Assembly (NCBI GenBank): GCA_028015205.1
Contig: CM051516.1
Location: 62,624,230 to 62,688,229, forward strand
Direction of reading: 5' to 3'
DNA from: Mytilisepta virgata
Taxonomy: Eukaryota > Mollusca > Bivalvia > Mytilida > Mytilidae
Length of the DNA: 64,000 nucleotides
This document shows, piece by piece, positions 51,901-60,129 of the stretch (positions are counted from its first letter, which is position 1; every line of letters starts with the position of its first letter). The notes under the pieces were generated by a model. The model ran no database searches, had not been told where the DNA came from, and saw only the letters and a program-made list of their open reading frames with translations. The position numbers and the translations under genes were made by a program.

Positions 51901-54900
51901 TATTTGGCTACTTTAATTCCAAAATCAACAACAACAAAAAAAACATACTTTCAGCTATCATTAAGTAAATGTTACATTTTAAGGAAAAAATTTTAAACAA
52001 GACATTTCTGTAAAAGCGGCAATATGCTTTCAAAGATGGCTAATTGTGAAGAAATCAATCAAAAACACATTGCATGCGCATTTATTCATATCTCTGTTTT
52101 GTTTTGTCAAAAGAAAAATCGGACCAGAGATTTGAAAATTAATAAAGCAGAGGTTATGACCGATCGGACCAGGTATTTGAACCTGTCCCAATCTCTTGTT
52201 GAGCAGTCTCTGGACTGGTCCTACTGTTACTGGTCCTAGCTGTTTTAATCTCTGTGTGTTGGTCTTGGAGCAGACATTCGAACCAGATATTATGCTAACT
52301 AGAAGTTAACTTATTTTATTTTGCTTTTTTAGCTGTTCTGTTCAATTCTCATGATCTTTTTTTATGGATCATAAACCATTTTAGAGTTCCTGAATTGAAC
52401 ATACCATTACACATTTCTGCAGATTCATCTGATTCATCTTGACAACTTGTCCGTCCATTGCATAAACTTGTGTTGTATATGCATTGAATGCCGTCTAAAC
52501 ATTTTGTCATCCCATCTCTACACTGGAAATCTAAAGGACATAATCATTACGAATTAATATCAGATTCATAAGTTCTAACGATAATAATTTGTTTACTATT
52601 TAATTGTTCAATATATCTCAGATCTGATCCAATTTCAATCTACTGTTTCCTCTTAATTAATTATGTTAATCAATTAAGCCCCTTTCGTGTTAATTTATAT
52701 CGAATACGTACATTCCTTGGTTTTTTTATAGATTCATTTTTGATAGTTCATTATATCAATCAAGTCAAAATTACAATATACACATAAAAACTCTATTTGT
52801 GTTAACGTATATGCATATATTAAGTAAAGTCAAGAAATACCAAAGGAATATTCGAAGGATGGGAAAATCGAAACAACTGACAAACTCCGGAGAACAACGA
52901 AGACAAGACCAAACCAATACAAGAACTTTAATTTAAAACTAAAAAGATATGAACAACATGGACCCACCAACAAACCGGGTGTAGACCCAGGTGCTCCGGA
53001 AGAGTAAGCAGTCTCTGATTTTTGCAGGACACCCGCCATGCTGTCCATGTCAAATCTGGTATAAGGAAGGGACATCAATGGAACAGGTCTATTTTTATTT
53101 GGGGAACGGTATACCTGTCAAGCAAGTCACGATGACGTCCATAAAACTTTAATAAGGATGACTGCAACATACCCCTGTTTGAGCATCCTTTCTTTCAGGA
53201 GCCGGGCTACGTCCAGATTTATTGGAGACTTTAAGAACATACTTGTGTAATCTATGCATACAGGTACAAGATAAAATTATTTGTTTCCTGCTACAACCAT
53301 AACTTATAACAAGGAAAATAAATGGAAACGGTGAGCTACTACTTAAATGTATAAAGTACACAAGTCGAACAAAACCAAATATAAAATCGTAAAAAACAAA
53401 ACTCAAACTAAAAAGTTAAAAATACCCAACGTTTCGACCAATATGTTCTTCATTACGAGCATGTAAAAAATAAAAATAAAAAGGTGTTGACTCTTTGAAA
53501 CCCAAAGCAAGACTGAAATCTAACATAAAATGTAAACAAAAGGAAAATGTATTTGACGTGGCGTCGATCAGTAAATTTACTTCATATCAAAATAAATAAA
53601 ATAATATATTTTACGTTATGATGTATAGAAAACTGTACTGCAAAAAGTTAGTTGTGTGCATACTTAGTAAAATGATTTGAAATTAAGAATGTTTTTACAT
53701 TAATTCCCCTGGGTAGGAGAGTAACTAATAACCATCACTAATAACCATTTCCTCTTATTAAAACGTAAAGACATATTTTGATTTTTTTTTTCGATAACTC
53801 TAATCAATATCTGATATAATACATTTTCAATTTACATTAAAACTCAACAACATTACAAATATTCTGTCACTGATCGGCATACAATGGGTATGAACTTCGT
53901 CAAAATTGGTATCAAAGAATAATCGATGTCACTGCTGGTAGTCTCCAAGCCCAGAAGGGAATCCCCAACTCAGTTGCTACTGTTTCGATACTAGCCCGAA
54001 ACTGATACTTAAAATTTACTGTTACAAAATTGCAAAATGTGTGAAAACTAATAATTATCTCCCTCTTTCAAAGCTCTTTCCTTAGATGGTATTGGCTTTA
54101 CCCCTTTTGGTAATTTGGTGTTTTTGAATTTGTCCTTCAACGCTTTTAATTGAGGTTTTGGTTTTCAACATTTTAGGGCTTGAGCACAACTAATGAGTCG
54201 TAAATCGATGAACTGTGCACATCTTGTGCATCAAAATTGGTATCAAAATTTTTTACCTCAACAGTATCAGTAAAAATAATGAATTTTATGTTTGCCATTA
54301 ATACCATGTATATTTTGCAAATTGCTGTAAATAAATTCATGTATTTTAAATAATGTTAAGCACAATAGCCCGACAGTGAAACTTTTTTTAATTGCGTTGC
54401 TATTAATAATATATTACAGGTCAGTTATTGTATGAAGAAAGATTATAAATCGATGAACTGTGCACATCTTGTGCATCAAAATTGGTATCAAAGTTTTTTA
54501 CCTCAACAGTATCAGTAAAAATAATGAATTTTATGTTTGCCATTTATACCATGAATATTTTGCAAATTGCTGTAAATAAATTCATGTATTTTAAATAATG
54601 TTAAGCACAATAGCCCGACAGTGAAACTTTTTTTTAATTGCGTTGCTATTAATAATATATTACAGGTCAGTTATTGTATGAAGAAAGATTATATTTCGTT
54701 TAATTTTGATACCCATATTTGTAATTTATTTAGTCTTTATATTACTTCATGTAATTGGTCAATAGAATTGCAGAGGCAATGAACCACAGCAAAATTCAAA
54801 TATCCGTTTAGTTAAATTAGCCTTAAGTACAGAACACTGATTATCCATAGCGTCAAATCAATCTGCTAAACTTAATATAAGCTATAAAGGTTGTTATAAT

Positions 54901-57885
54901 GGTAGGTTAAATATCAACAAGTAAATGCATTCAAACTGTTGATTAGACTAGTCTAGTATGCGACCAAGTATTAATTCTTAATAGTTCACATTTTTGCAGG
55001 TTGGTCCAATTTATGTCTACGAGTTTTAAACTATTTCAAAACCAAGGAATATCTCCCTTGTTTATATAACTGTTTTTAGATAGATAAAGATTATTGCATC
55101 AGCATATGTATGTACTATAGCAATTACAATTACAATTATAATAATATGCAGCATAACTTTCAATGTATAATGATATATGCAGAGAGCAATTACAAAATTC
55201 AAAAACAAATATTATTAAACGTTTGAACTATGACAAAATATGGGATCTTAGTTTCCAACTTTCACGCAGAAAACAAATCAAATTGTTCATGGCATTTTCA
55301 GATTTAACTTTCCAAAGAGAACAAAATTTATACATACTAGGCCAAGAAAAATAGTATTTTGTAAAATATTTAGCCTAAATTGTCTGTATGCAGGACACAC
55401 CATAACAAAATGGTATTCATATTCAATACTTTTCATGTTACAATATTTGCAGATTCTCTCATTATGAGATGGTTCAGGCTTTACCATTTTGGTTTCTGGT
55501 TTAAAATTTCTTTTCATCTTGGATTATGGTTTCATGCTTGAGCACAACCGATGAGTCGTACATCCACGAAATATGCATTTTTTCATTAAAATTGGTATCA
55601 AAGAAACTATGATCCCCACATGTAATAATTGGTCGATCTCGCTGCTTATGGACTCCAGTTCCTGGAGGTTATTACAAGGTCAGTTGTTAGTATATCGATA
55701 CAATTTTGTGTTTTAGTGTGTTTGGAAACACGTGATTGGACTTTTCGCTTAGACAAGTAATAATGCTTAATATTACACATTTCTGGAGATTGATCCAATT
55801 AATGATGACGAGTTGTACCTCATAAGCTATTTCAAAACTAATGGGTATCTCCCTCGTGCATATAACTGTTCTTAGATTGTTTAGTCTTTACCATTTGTCC
55901 GTATTTGTTTTAAATTTGTTATACAGTTTCTTTAATTATTGAATTTATTATTAGCAAGTAGGCAATACTGCTTCTGGTGGACTTTAGATCCTCGAGGTTA
56001 TCAGCAGCTCAGATGCCAATATTTTGATATTAGCCCGAAATTGAATTTTTAAATGTACTTTGTATTTTGTCAAACATGTCATACACCTATATTCAATAAA
56101 TAGAATATGATTCTAGAATTTTAATTGCATATACATGTAGTTTACACACTGGATACATACCTTTACATATTTCTAAGGATTCATCAGAATTATCTTTACA
56201 AGTTGTCCATCCATTGCAAAAATTATAATTATTGATACATTGAAGTCCGTCTGAGCATTTAGACATTCCTTCTCTACACTGATAATCTAAAATATAAAGA
56301 TGTCTTGCTACAATTTACGACTCATTGGATGTACTAGGCGAAAGTTTATATATGCCAGTTTAATGTGGTTGTTATGATATTGTATTATTATATTTATTTT
56401 GTTATGATATTCTAATTATTATGTTTATTTATCTTGGCCTAACTTGTTTTCTGTGGCCTTATAACATGTATAATATGTTTACATAATACTTATAGCTGTT
56501 TACCAAATAATGTTATAACTGCGCAGTTTACAAATCACTGGAACAATAATAGATACCGATGGAATGACTAGAATTTGACTTACGTAATAATTCTGGTGTG
56601 ATTCGAACTTCTACCGTATTCCAGAAGTTTCCGTCACTGTTATATACATACGGAAAAGAAAGTTGGACTTTCAGAGCAGAACGTATTGGACCAGACAACA
56701 ACATTCTTGTGTTCTCAGCTGTTGGATTTATTTACGTTTCACACATCATACTTGACACACTTTTATTTACGTTACATCATACTAGATTGTGGCTGATTGG
56801 ATATAATATTCCGTTTGGATTCCCGCAACAGTGACGAGAAGAATTTCGGACAAAGAAAAGACATAGGATTTTGAACAGTTAAGTTGACATTTTATTTTGT
56901 GGAATATTTTTTGTAAACTTGTATATAATAAATCTTGTTAAATTTTATTATTGATTTGTGTCTTTTGTTGGCTACAATTTAAAAGGTGATTTCGGCCGTA
57001 ATAGTGGTATAATTACACCAGTACTTCTGGAGTTATTTCCCTTCTTTCAAAGAAAAAATATTGTAGATAAACAAGACGAATAAAAAGTTTTTAAAATTAC
57101 ATGTATAACTCATACAAAACACAAGTCATCTTCATTATAAGATGGATTGTTGAATGTTTCTTGGAGGTATATGTCTGTGTTTTTTTCTTCTTATATAATA
57201 TATTGTAAATCGTGTTCAATATCAGAATAATATTGATCTTAAACGGCTATTTCTGTCTTATTTAATCTTGCCTGTATTTTCATAGGAAATAAAGAAGAAA
57301 TGCCTAACAAGATACATTTTCTTGCAGTCAATCGACATTGGTATTTGATAGGAAAATTTGTATTATTCGCCTGTATAGAACTGATTATGAGCATGCTGAA
57401 TTGGTCTTGTTATCAAAGGTTCTTCTGAAGATTATACATAACATCAAGAATTCATAATTTATAATAAATTAGATCAGATTGTCTGTTTCAGACAAAATAT
57501 GGATTATCAGATGTTGAAGACATTTTAAATTAAAATTCTCATAACAAAGAAGGATCGAATTATATAAAAACTAATGCCAAATTATCTCCCACACTACAGA
57601 CTAATTCCATTATATTTGTTGACAGAAATTGGAGACAGCTTTGAGTAAATTATATATACATCACTTTTTTGATATTTAAATACATATTAAACTAGTATTA
57701 TTATTTTTATCATTATTACTTCTATGAAGAAATTGAAATGGGAGAAATATTTTAATTACCCGCGCAGGTTTCCTTGCCTTCATCTGAACCGTCATTACAA
57801 TGCGTATAACCATCACATAGGTCATCTTTACGAATGCACTGTAACCCGTCGCTGCATTTTATATCTCCTTCTCTGCATTCATAAC
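30773..57885 (-). CDS. Multi-LDLa gene, at least 15 modules (overall span, partial)
   Basis: Fifteen exons on the minus strand each encode one LDL-receptor class A module of about 41-47 residues. Consensus: C-x5-KC-x-DG-x-QCI-x5-CNG-x2-DC-x-DGSDE-x4-MCKG. Every exon opens with two bases of a split codon and closes with one, so modules can be added or skipped without breaking the frame. Modules run almost directly into each other. LDLa modules bind calcium through the acidic SDE end and commonly bind basic protein ligands; the likely place is secreted or extracellular. The 5' end lies beyond 57885 (start and signal peptide not seen) and the 3' end is uncertain. No EGF, YWTD propeller or membrane segment was seen. 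Confidence 0.85.
31320..31448 (-). CDS. LDLa exon 14
   Basis: 129 bp between TTGTAG and GTATAA; reads RICPPKMVKC...CNEYQMCSDGSDEDPNVC. It opens like exon 15 (CPP-x2-x-KC), suggesting a recent neighbour duplication. Confidence 0.8.
31780..32345 (-). repeat. Tandem ~150-165-bp repeat with GACGGACA tail and GC-rich palindrome
   Basis: AATTCTCAAAAT starts at 31780, 31928 and 32091, each followed by related sequence containing CCAAAACAGTGTTT, CTTCCT-TGATCATGT and TTAAGTTATCATAC. After the third unit come a (GACG/GACA)n run (about 32262-32300) and the palindrome CCGCCATG-TC-CCATGGCGG at about 32324-32343. It resembles intronic repeats common in molluscs. No coding function. Confidence 0.65.
32455..32583 (-). 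CDS. LDLa exon 13
   Basis: 129 bp after TTTTGCAG; reads HKCDVGQSKCSDGIHC...CNGLIECPDGSDENSEIC. The donor GTTTGT is non-consensus but gives the right length and phase. Confidence 0.7.
33098..33223 (-). CDS. LDLa exon 12
   Basis: 126 bp between AATTTAG and GTAAGT; reads QECADWQVKCADGIQC...CNGETDCTDGSDENPDVCK. All six cysteines and the DGSDE calcium motif are present. Confidence 0.85.
33370..33640 (+). other. Open frame of unknown origin
   Basis: A 76-codon plus-strand frame (33399-33629) with an amino-acid-like composition (DRLNNVRKKLIQSSLTKTAK) but no recognised domain. It lies in an LDLa intron and may be a fragment of a mobile element. Confidence 0.2.
33851..33991 (-). CDS. LDLa exon 11 (longest module)
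   Basis: 141 bp; reads FNCPAEYIKCKDGLQC...DPSCKDGSDKDVDFCK. It has five extra residues before the fifth cysteine (NLNMEYDPSC) and SDK in place of SDE. Confidence 0.75.
34670..34795 (-). CDS. LDLa exon 10
   Basis: 126 bp between TTTACAG and GTATGT; reads RTCSIGYTKCGDNIRC...CDGRSDCPDNSDEDAGTCK. A 9-kb intron filled with retroelements separates it from exon 9. Confidence 0.85.
34796..35329. other. Intron sequence, nothing recognised
   Basis: AT-rich. Open frames on both strands show no domain. Confidence 0.4.
35330..36290 (-). mobile_element. Family-A Penelope-like 3' copy
   Basis: On the minus strand: part of LADLFLYSYEAALIQG (about 36100-36170), then LLNNDKFQDFLHLIYPREL, the PKSDSYLDLFLEIDNEG segment and YGVYVSQLIRFSRAC in a 113-codon frame (35697-36038). 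The FYGRHH-type end and tail follow in other frames. It is frameshifted and inactive. Confidence 0.7.
36291..37082. other. Intron sequence, possible LINE 5' region at right end
   Basis: AT-rich. The LINE leader may begin in the last part; its exact 5' end cannot be placed without other copies. Confidence 0.3.
37209..38510 (+). pseudogene. LINE ORF1: zinc knuckles plus SGNH-like esterase domain
   Basis: Frames are broken near 37465 and 37600. The first part reads MTVVKRHLSSHFDNRSFKGL. At 37690-37860 three CCHC knuckles follow one another: CIYCKLKSHPSYQC, CYNCTQNGHFARDC, CLHCHQFGHTRRDC. From 38037 the frame reads LGNLGDNIVNISSSG...CLGTNDVGINKDD...FPKAQIGVC. This is the SGNH/GDSL-like core with the GTND block that replaces part of ORF1 in some animal LINEs. 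The usual GDSN serine block just before 38037 is lost or altered. Role in the element: RNA binding and possibly lipid or ester interaction, by analogy. Confidence 0.7.
39137..39951 (+). pseudogene. LINE ORF2, endonuclease part
   Basis: 39137-39556 reads LNIATINVNGLRD...DLICIQETHC...GVGILLSK, the start of an AP-type endonuclease (N and E metal-site motifs). After a frame break at about 39550, 39667-39951 reads RFPNIKKISF...SRIDNIFCS...PFSDHDIISACI, the C-terminal SDH catalytic block. The frame then ends right at the deletion junction. Confidence 0.75.
39952..42000 (+). pseudogene. LINE ORF2, reverse transcriptase and C-terminal part
   Basis: The segment restarts in RT motif 1-2 (KISAKILAERLKIVLP...DQKGFVKGR). 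Motif A reads LNQEKAFD, with Asn where the catalytic Asp normally stands. Motif B is a damaged RQGC block, and motif C FADDSQLF is intact. A thumb region (40412-41364, two frames) and 41437-42000 follow, with CHMCKKENNIESLQHFFFLC, the CHCC zinc motif at the end of L1/Tx1-type proteins. There are at least four frameshifts. Confidence 0.75.
42391..43587. other. Intron sequence, nothing recognised
   Basis: AT-rich stretch between the LINE and LDLa exon 9. No domain-bearing frame. Confidence 0.4.
43588..43713 (-). CDS. LDLa exon 9
   Basis: 126 bp between ATTTTCAG and GTAAAC; reads RECGLKEEKCADGYQC...CNGYADCDDGSDEQEDMCK. Canonical module. Confidence 0.85.
44045..46130 (-). mobile_element. Longest family-B Penelope-like copy
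   Basis: On the minus strand it contains the N-terminal half missing from other copies. A 98-codon frame (45527-45823) includes HKSVILKVPPYFKH and SYTYITPFAPKIFNHK. Then come pieces equivalent to 14600-15200 (the IGIPMG motif at about 44440-44460 complement, the YEADF region at 44380) and a truncated tail at 44045-44150. It is frameshifted throughout, lacks an endonuclease and ends within ~40 bp of LDLa exon 8. Confidence 0.65.
46166..46291 (-). CDS. LDLa exon 8
   Basis: 126 bp between TATTACAG and GTATGT; reads YACDSEQEKCDDGLQC...CNRVDNCNDGSDENEEMCK. CNR replaces the usual CDG/CNG. Confidence 0.85.
46690..46870 (+). mobile_element. Family-A Penelope-like tail remnant
   Basis: Only the distal tail remains: TTTTTATAGGAGTTCGTGTT, CATTTGTCTTCCCGGG and CAATGGATTACG blocks. 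It is in the intron between LDLa exons 8 and 7. Confidence 0.6.
47400..47525 (-). CDS. LDLa exon 7
   Basis: 126 bp between TTTTTTTCAG and GTATGA; reads FTCEEGYFKCSDDLMC...CDGETRCNDGSDEDRNMCK. Canonical module. Confidence 0.85.
47590..47780 (+). mobile_element. Diverged Penelope-like tail remnant
   Basis: TTACCCTTCCGGAGTATCTT and the following GGTTTTGTGGGAGTTAACGT resemble the family-A tail block. The remainder has drifted. Confidence 0.4.
48125..48247 (-). CDS. LDLa exon 6
   Basis: 123 bp, shortest module, between TATTAAAG and GTATCG; reads RSCGEYERKCDNQIQC...CDGYNDCSDGSDEGESCK. Confidence 0.85.
48445..48831 (-). mobile_element. Family-B Penelope-like fragment cut by a TTAA element
   Basis: RT C-terminal segment (LTEKLLKHWYVAS, CGRHHDLVD) plus tail. 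The similarity stops at CAGGAAGTCA, exactly where the TTAA-flanked element begins. Confidence 0.65.
48836..49850. mobile_element. TTAA-flanked inverted-repeat element (1015 bp)
   Basis: Its termini are GGGTATACGATACAGTT and AACTGTATCGTATTCCC: 17 bp with one mismatch. TTAA stands at both edges (48832-48835, 49851-49854). No transposase frame; inside are repeated TTTTCGCGGAA and AACGTCGCTAA phrases near 48860-48965. TTAA duplications are known for piggyBac and Kolobok transposons; which of the two is open. Confidence 0.7.
50398..50523 (-). CDS. LDLa exon 5
   Basis: 126 bp between TAATACAG and GTATGT; reads RECREGNKKCANGLQC...CNGHTDCSDGSDEDSDMCK. Canonical module. Confidence 0.88.
51136..51261 (-). 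CDS. LDLa exon 4
   Basis: 126 bp between GTTTCAG and GTAACT; reads FVCSEHETKCKDNIQC...CNGYENCNDRSDEDPEMCR. DRSDE in place of DGSDE. Confidence 0.8.
52405..52530 (-). CDS. LDLa exon 3
   Basis: 126 bp between TCCTTTAG and GTATGT; reads FQCRDGMTKCLDGIQC...CNGRTSCQDESDESAEMCN. The acidic end is DESDES, a variant that may still bind calcium. Confidence 0.8.
52825..53220 (-). mobile_element. Family-B Penelope-like 3' fragment
   Basis: Minus-strand tail with CATACCAGATTTGACATG and GGTGCTCC blocks, plus a trace of the RT end near 53100-53215. The dispersed repeat at 53345-53515, partner of 5690-5870, follows immediately. Confidence 0.6.
53880..56050. repeat. Diverged repeat cluster with a 2 x 245-bp tandem duplication
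   Basis: Phrases such as AAAATTGGTATCAAAG and GATATTAGCCCGAAA-TGA recur near 53910, 54230, 54480, 55590 and 56020. At 54201-54690 a 245-bp unit starting TAAATCGATGAACTGTGCAC stands twice with few differences, indicating a recent duplication. Confidence 0.7.
55287..55517 (-). pseudogene. C-terminal fragment of a LINE ORF2
   Basis: A 76-codon frame reads NERICKYCNMKSIEYEYHFV and then CPAYRQFR. This is the C-x2-C-x9-H-x5-C knuckle with E-x-E-x-HF, typical of LINE ORF2 C-termini in molluscs and other animals. It differs from the L1/Tx1 copy at 41.7 kb, so it belongs to another LINE clade. No RT remains. Confidence 0.55.
56161..56286 (-). CDS. LDLa exon 2
   Basis: 126 bp between TATTTTAG and GTATGT; reads YQCREGMSKCSDGLQC...CNGWTTCKDNSDESLEICK. 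Similar to exon 3 (QCR-x-GM-x-KC). Confidence 0.85.
56370..57003 (+). mobile_element. Solo LTR, copy 2 (GTGGT target duplication)
   Basis: The same sequence as 23737-24326 in the same orientation: it starts TGTTATGATATTG and ends GGCCGTAATA. The 5-bp direct repeat GTGGT stands at 56365-56369 and 57004-57008. The shared CCGTTTGGATTCCCGCAACA and TATAATAAATCTTGTTAAA parts are almost identical. A 5' segment is partly duplicated (about 56395-56420). Confidence 0.75.
57009..57759. other. Intron sequence, nothing recognised
   Basis: AT-rich, no domain-bearing frame. Confidence 0.4.
57760..57885 (-). CDS. LDLa exon 1 of this window (5'-most seen)
   Basis: 126 bp between TATTCGTAG and GTAATT; reads YECREGDIKCSDGLQC...CDGYTHCNDGSDEGKETCA. 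It opens with two bases of a split codon, so a further coding exon must exist upstream, either in 57886-58695, inside the retrotransposon region, or beyond 64000. Confidence 0.85.
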
Positions 57886-58695
57886 CTACGAATAAGTATA
57901 ATGTTTATAAAACTACGATTCTATTTTGTAAACACGTATAAATTGCAAAGAAAGGAACTTTAAGATAGGCCGTTTAGAAAATAATGCAGTACATGCACAT
58001 GGAAGTCCAGAATTGTTTCAAAGAACACTATAATGGGAAAATGAAATTATTATACTAAAGGTCCGGCAGCTTCGATCAATTAGCTGATTTTGAAATAATG
58101 TATGGAGGCATTTTATTAAATGATGCAGAAAATTTATTAACATTCTAAGACTTCTTACAGGTCTAAATTGCATAACTACGCTCCCCATTTATTTCTGCGG
58201 TCCTTACAACGTAGCTCTTATTTAAAAACACACTTTCTGAAATACTGACGTATTTTCTGTGAAATATTACTAATATATTAAGCTCTAAATTATTTACAGT
58301 ACAGAATTAATAAAAAAAAATTAAGCAATCGAGGTCAAAATCATTTACTTGTAAACAAAGCAAGTGCAGTTAGCAAAAAGTAATTTTGCTCATAAATAAA
58401 ATTTTCATATCTAGATTTGGTCATTTTACTTCAGTCGCAACAGATAGTTATAGTGAATTCTGCCAAGGCAGAAAGCTATCCATATACTATAAATCAGGAT
58501 GTTTTGGTGCAGGAATAAAACGGGGTTGTTGCTAAAACATCGTTGTTAAATGCAAAGTATGATGTACTAATCTGTACGAATAGCAATGTCTTGAATAATG
58601 ATAATAATGTTGTCACTACAAGCCGTCATTGTTGACATGGTTGACAAGAATGTAACCACTTCTAGAACATCCCAATTTATGGTAGATACCATATG
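57886..58695. other. Intron sequence between LDLa exon and LTR, nothing recognised
   Basis: AT-rich. No LDLa exon is visible here. It ends at the retrotransposon LTR. Confidence 0.4.
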
Positions 58696-59563
58696 TGTAA
58701 TGAAGTGAGTTTACCCACTTCGGATTCGAGTAAATAATTATAGGTCTTACCAGATCTGTCAGTTTGGCCAAAGTGATGACACTATAAAAAATTAATATTT
58801 ATTCACACCACTACCACAAAACTGAACAAAACAAAACTCAAAGAACACAAATACAAATCTATTTCTCCAACTATCACACCTGACAGCTACAACTACAACT
58901 ATACACACTCTACAAAACAAACTAAAAACTAAATAAACTAAAAACTAAAAATTTAAATAAATATAAATATCAATCACAGTTTTTCATCACAGTCTTTATC
59001 ACATCCAAATTATTGCCATTAACACATTCCAACTTGGTTGTATATTATGTATTAAATTCATTACTCTGTCACCGTTCAACCTTTGTAATCGAATTTATAT
59101 CACATAAAGACTGTCGCTCAAAAACTGACTTCAACCATCTCAAATTGTCTCTCACACCATATTTGATGCAGTAAATTCACCCCTCATCTTGATACTAATC
59201 ATCACCGAAACATACTTGTGGTCAACCGCCAACTAAGTACTCAAAAATCATAAATCCCCTGGAATAATTGCCCTGGTGAGCAAATATATATTACTGAATG
59301 TCCTGCCATGACTATTCCTGGTGTAATAAATTTCTCCGGCAATTCTGACTCCCAAAACTAAACTTATTCCATTTAAAGTCAACACCTTTCCAATGTCCAG
59401 TTGAAAATGACACACCTCAAGACCTGAACAAGTAACTATAAATAACCTGTTTGACCAGTCTACAACCTGCTAGGCTGGTCTAACACCTGACCAATATATC
59501 TATATATATCTTGTTACATAAATAGTAAAGCTGACCAAAGAAGGATAACTCAAATTCCTTACA
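58696..59563 (-). repeat. 3' LTR of the Gmr1-like retrotransposon (868 bp)
   Basis: On the minus strand it begins TGTAAGGAATTTG and ends CTTCATTACA, giving TGTAA/TTACA termini. It is preceded by a purine tract. An AATAAA lies near its end (58798-58803). The 5' LTR is outside the window, so LTR-to-LTR identity and target duplication cannot be checked. The terminal boundary at 58696 is the best-supported of two possible (58694 or 58696). Confidence 0.75.
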
Positions 59564-59565
59564 AT

Positions 59566-59576
59566 CCTCCCCACTC
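59566..59576 (-). promoter_or_regulatory. Polypurine tract
   Basis: Minus-strand GAGTGGGGAGG stands two bases before the LTR start, the expected primer for plus-strand DNA synthesis. Confidence 0.7.
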
Positions 59577-60129
59577 AAGTGACAAAATAACATTTTGTCC
59601 AACCCACTGAAACCATCCTTACCTACACTGATTTCAGTTTTTATATTCAACTCCAAAACACATTCTCTTCACATCATGACTAAGCTGAGACAGTACCCGG
59701 CTTTCACACTAGTCCAATGTACTATTCGATCAAACCGAAGTATACTCACCTGACAGATGAGCAAGGATCATTATCAGGTCACGTAGAAGTACAAACGTCC
59801 CTGCTTTAGACGTTGTCTAGCAACATTAACCTGCCCACAACATAACAGCCTCGTCCCAACAAAATACACTGTCATCTAAAACCTACCTTATTCATTATTA
59901 CTATCTTAACAAAAATCTATCCTGTGCAAATCTATTCGTGTCCGATTAATACTATAGTATTCAGTCTACGTTTACCACCATTGCAAGACCTAAATCTGAA
60001 CTAAATACAACAAAATCACAAATTACAAACACCATAACAGTACTATACACAATACCACTTCACCAGGTAACTTATACACAACTGTACATAAAATAGTCTT
60101 ATTGTCTTATTGGAGTCTCCAGGGGATTA
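59577..60129 (-). other. 3' untranslated region of the retrotransposon
   Basis: About 550 bp between the polyprotein stop and the polypurine tract. No envelope-like frame is present. Confidence 0.6.

Noticed and set aside
14070..57885. One giant gene joining LDLa exons to the ShKT-Ly6 exons
   Set aside because: Phases are compatible, but a complete gene on the same strand (18.6-21.2 kb) lies between and there is a candidate LDLa end at 26.65 kb; two genes are simpler.
59577..60129. Possible envelope gene after pol
   Set aside because: No open frame of useful length between the stop codon and the polypurine tract.
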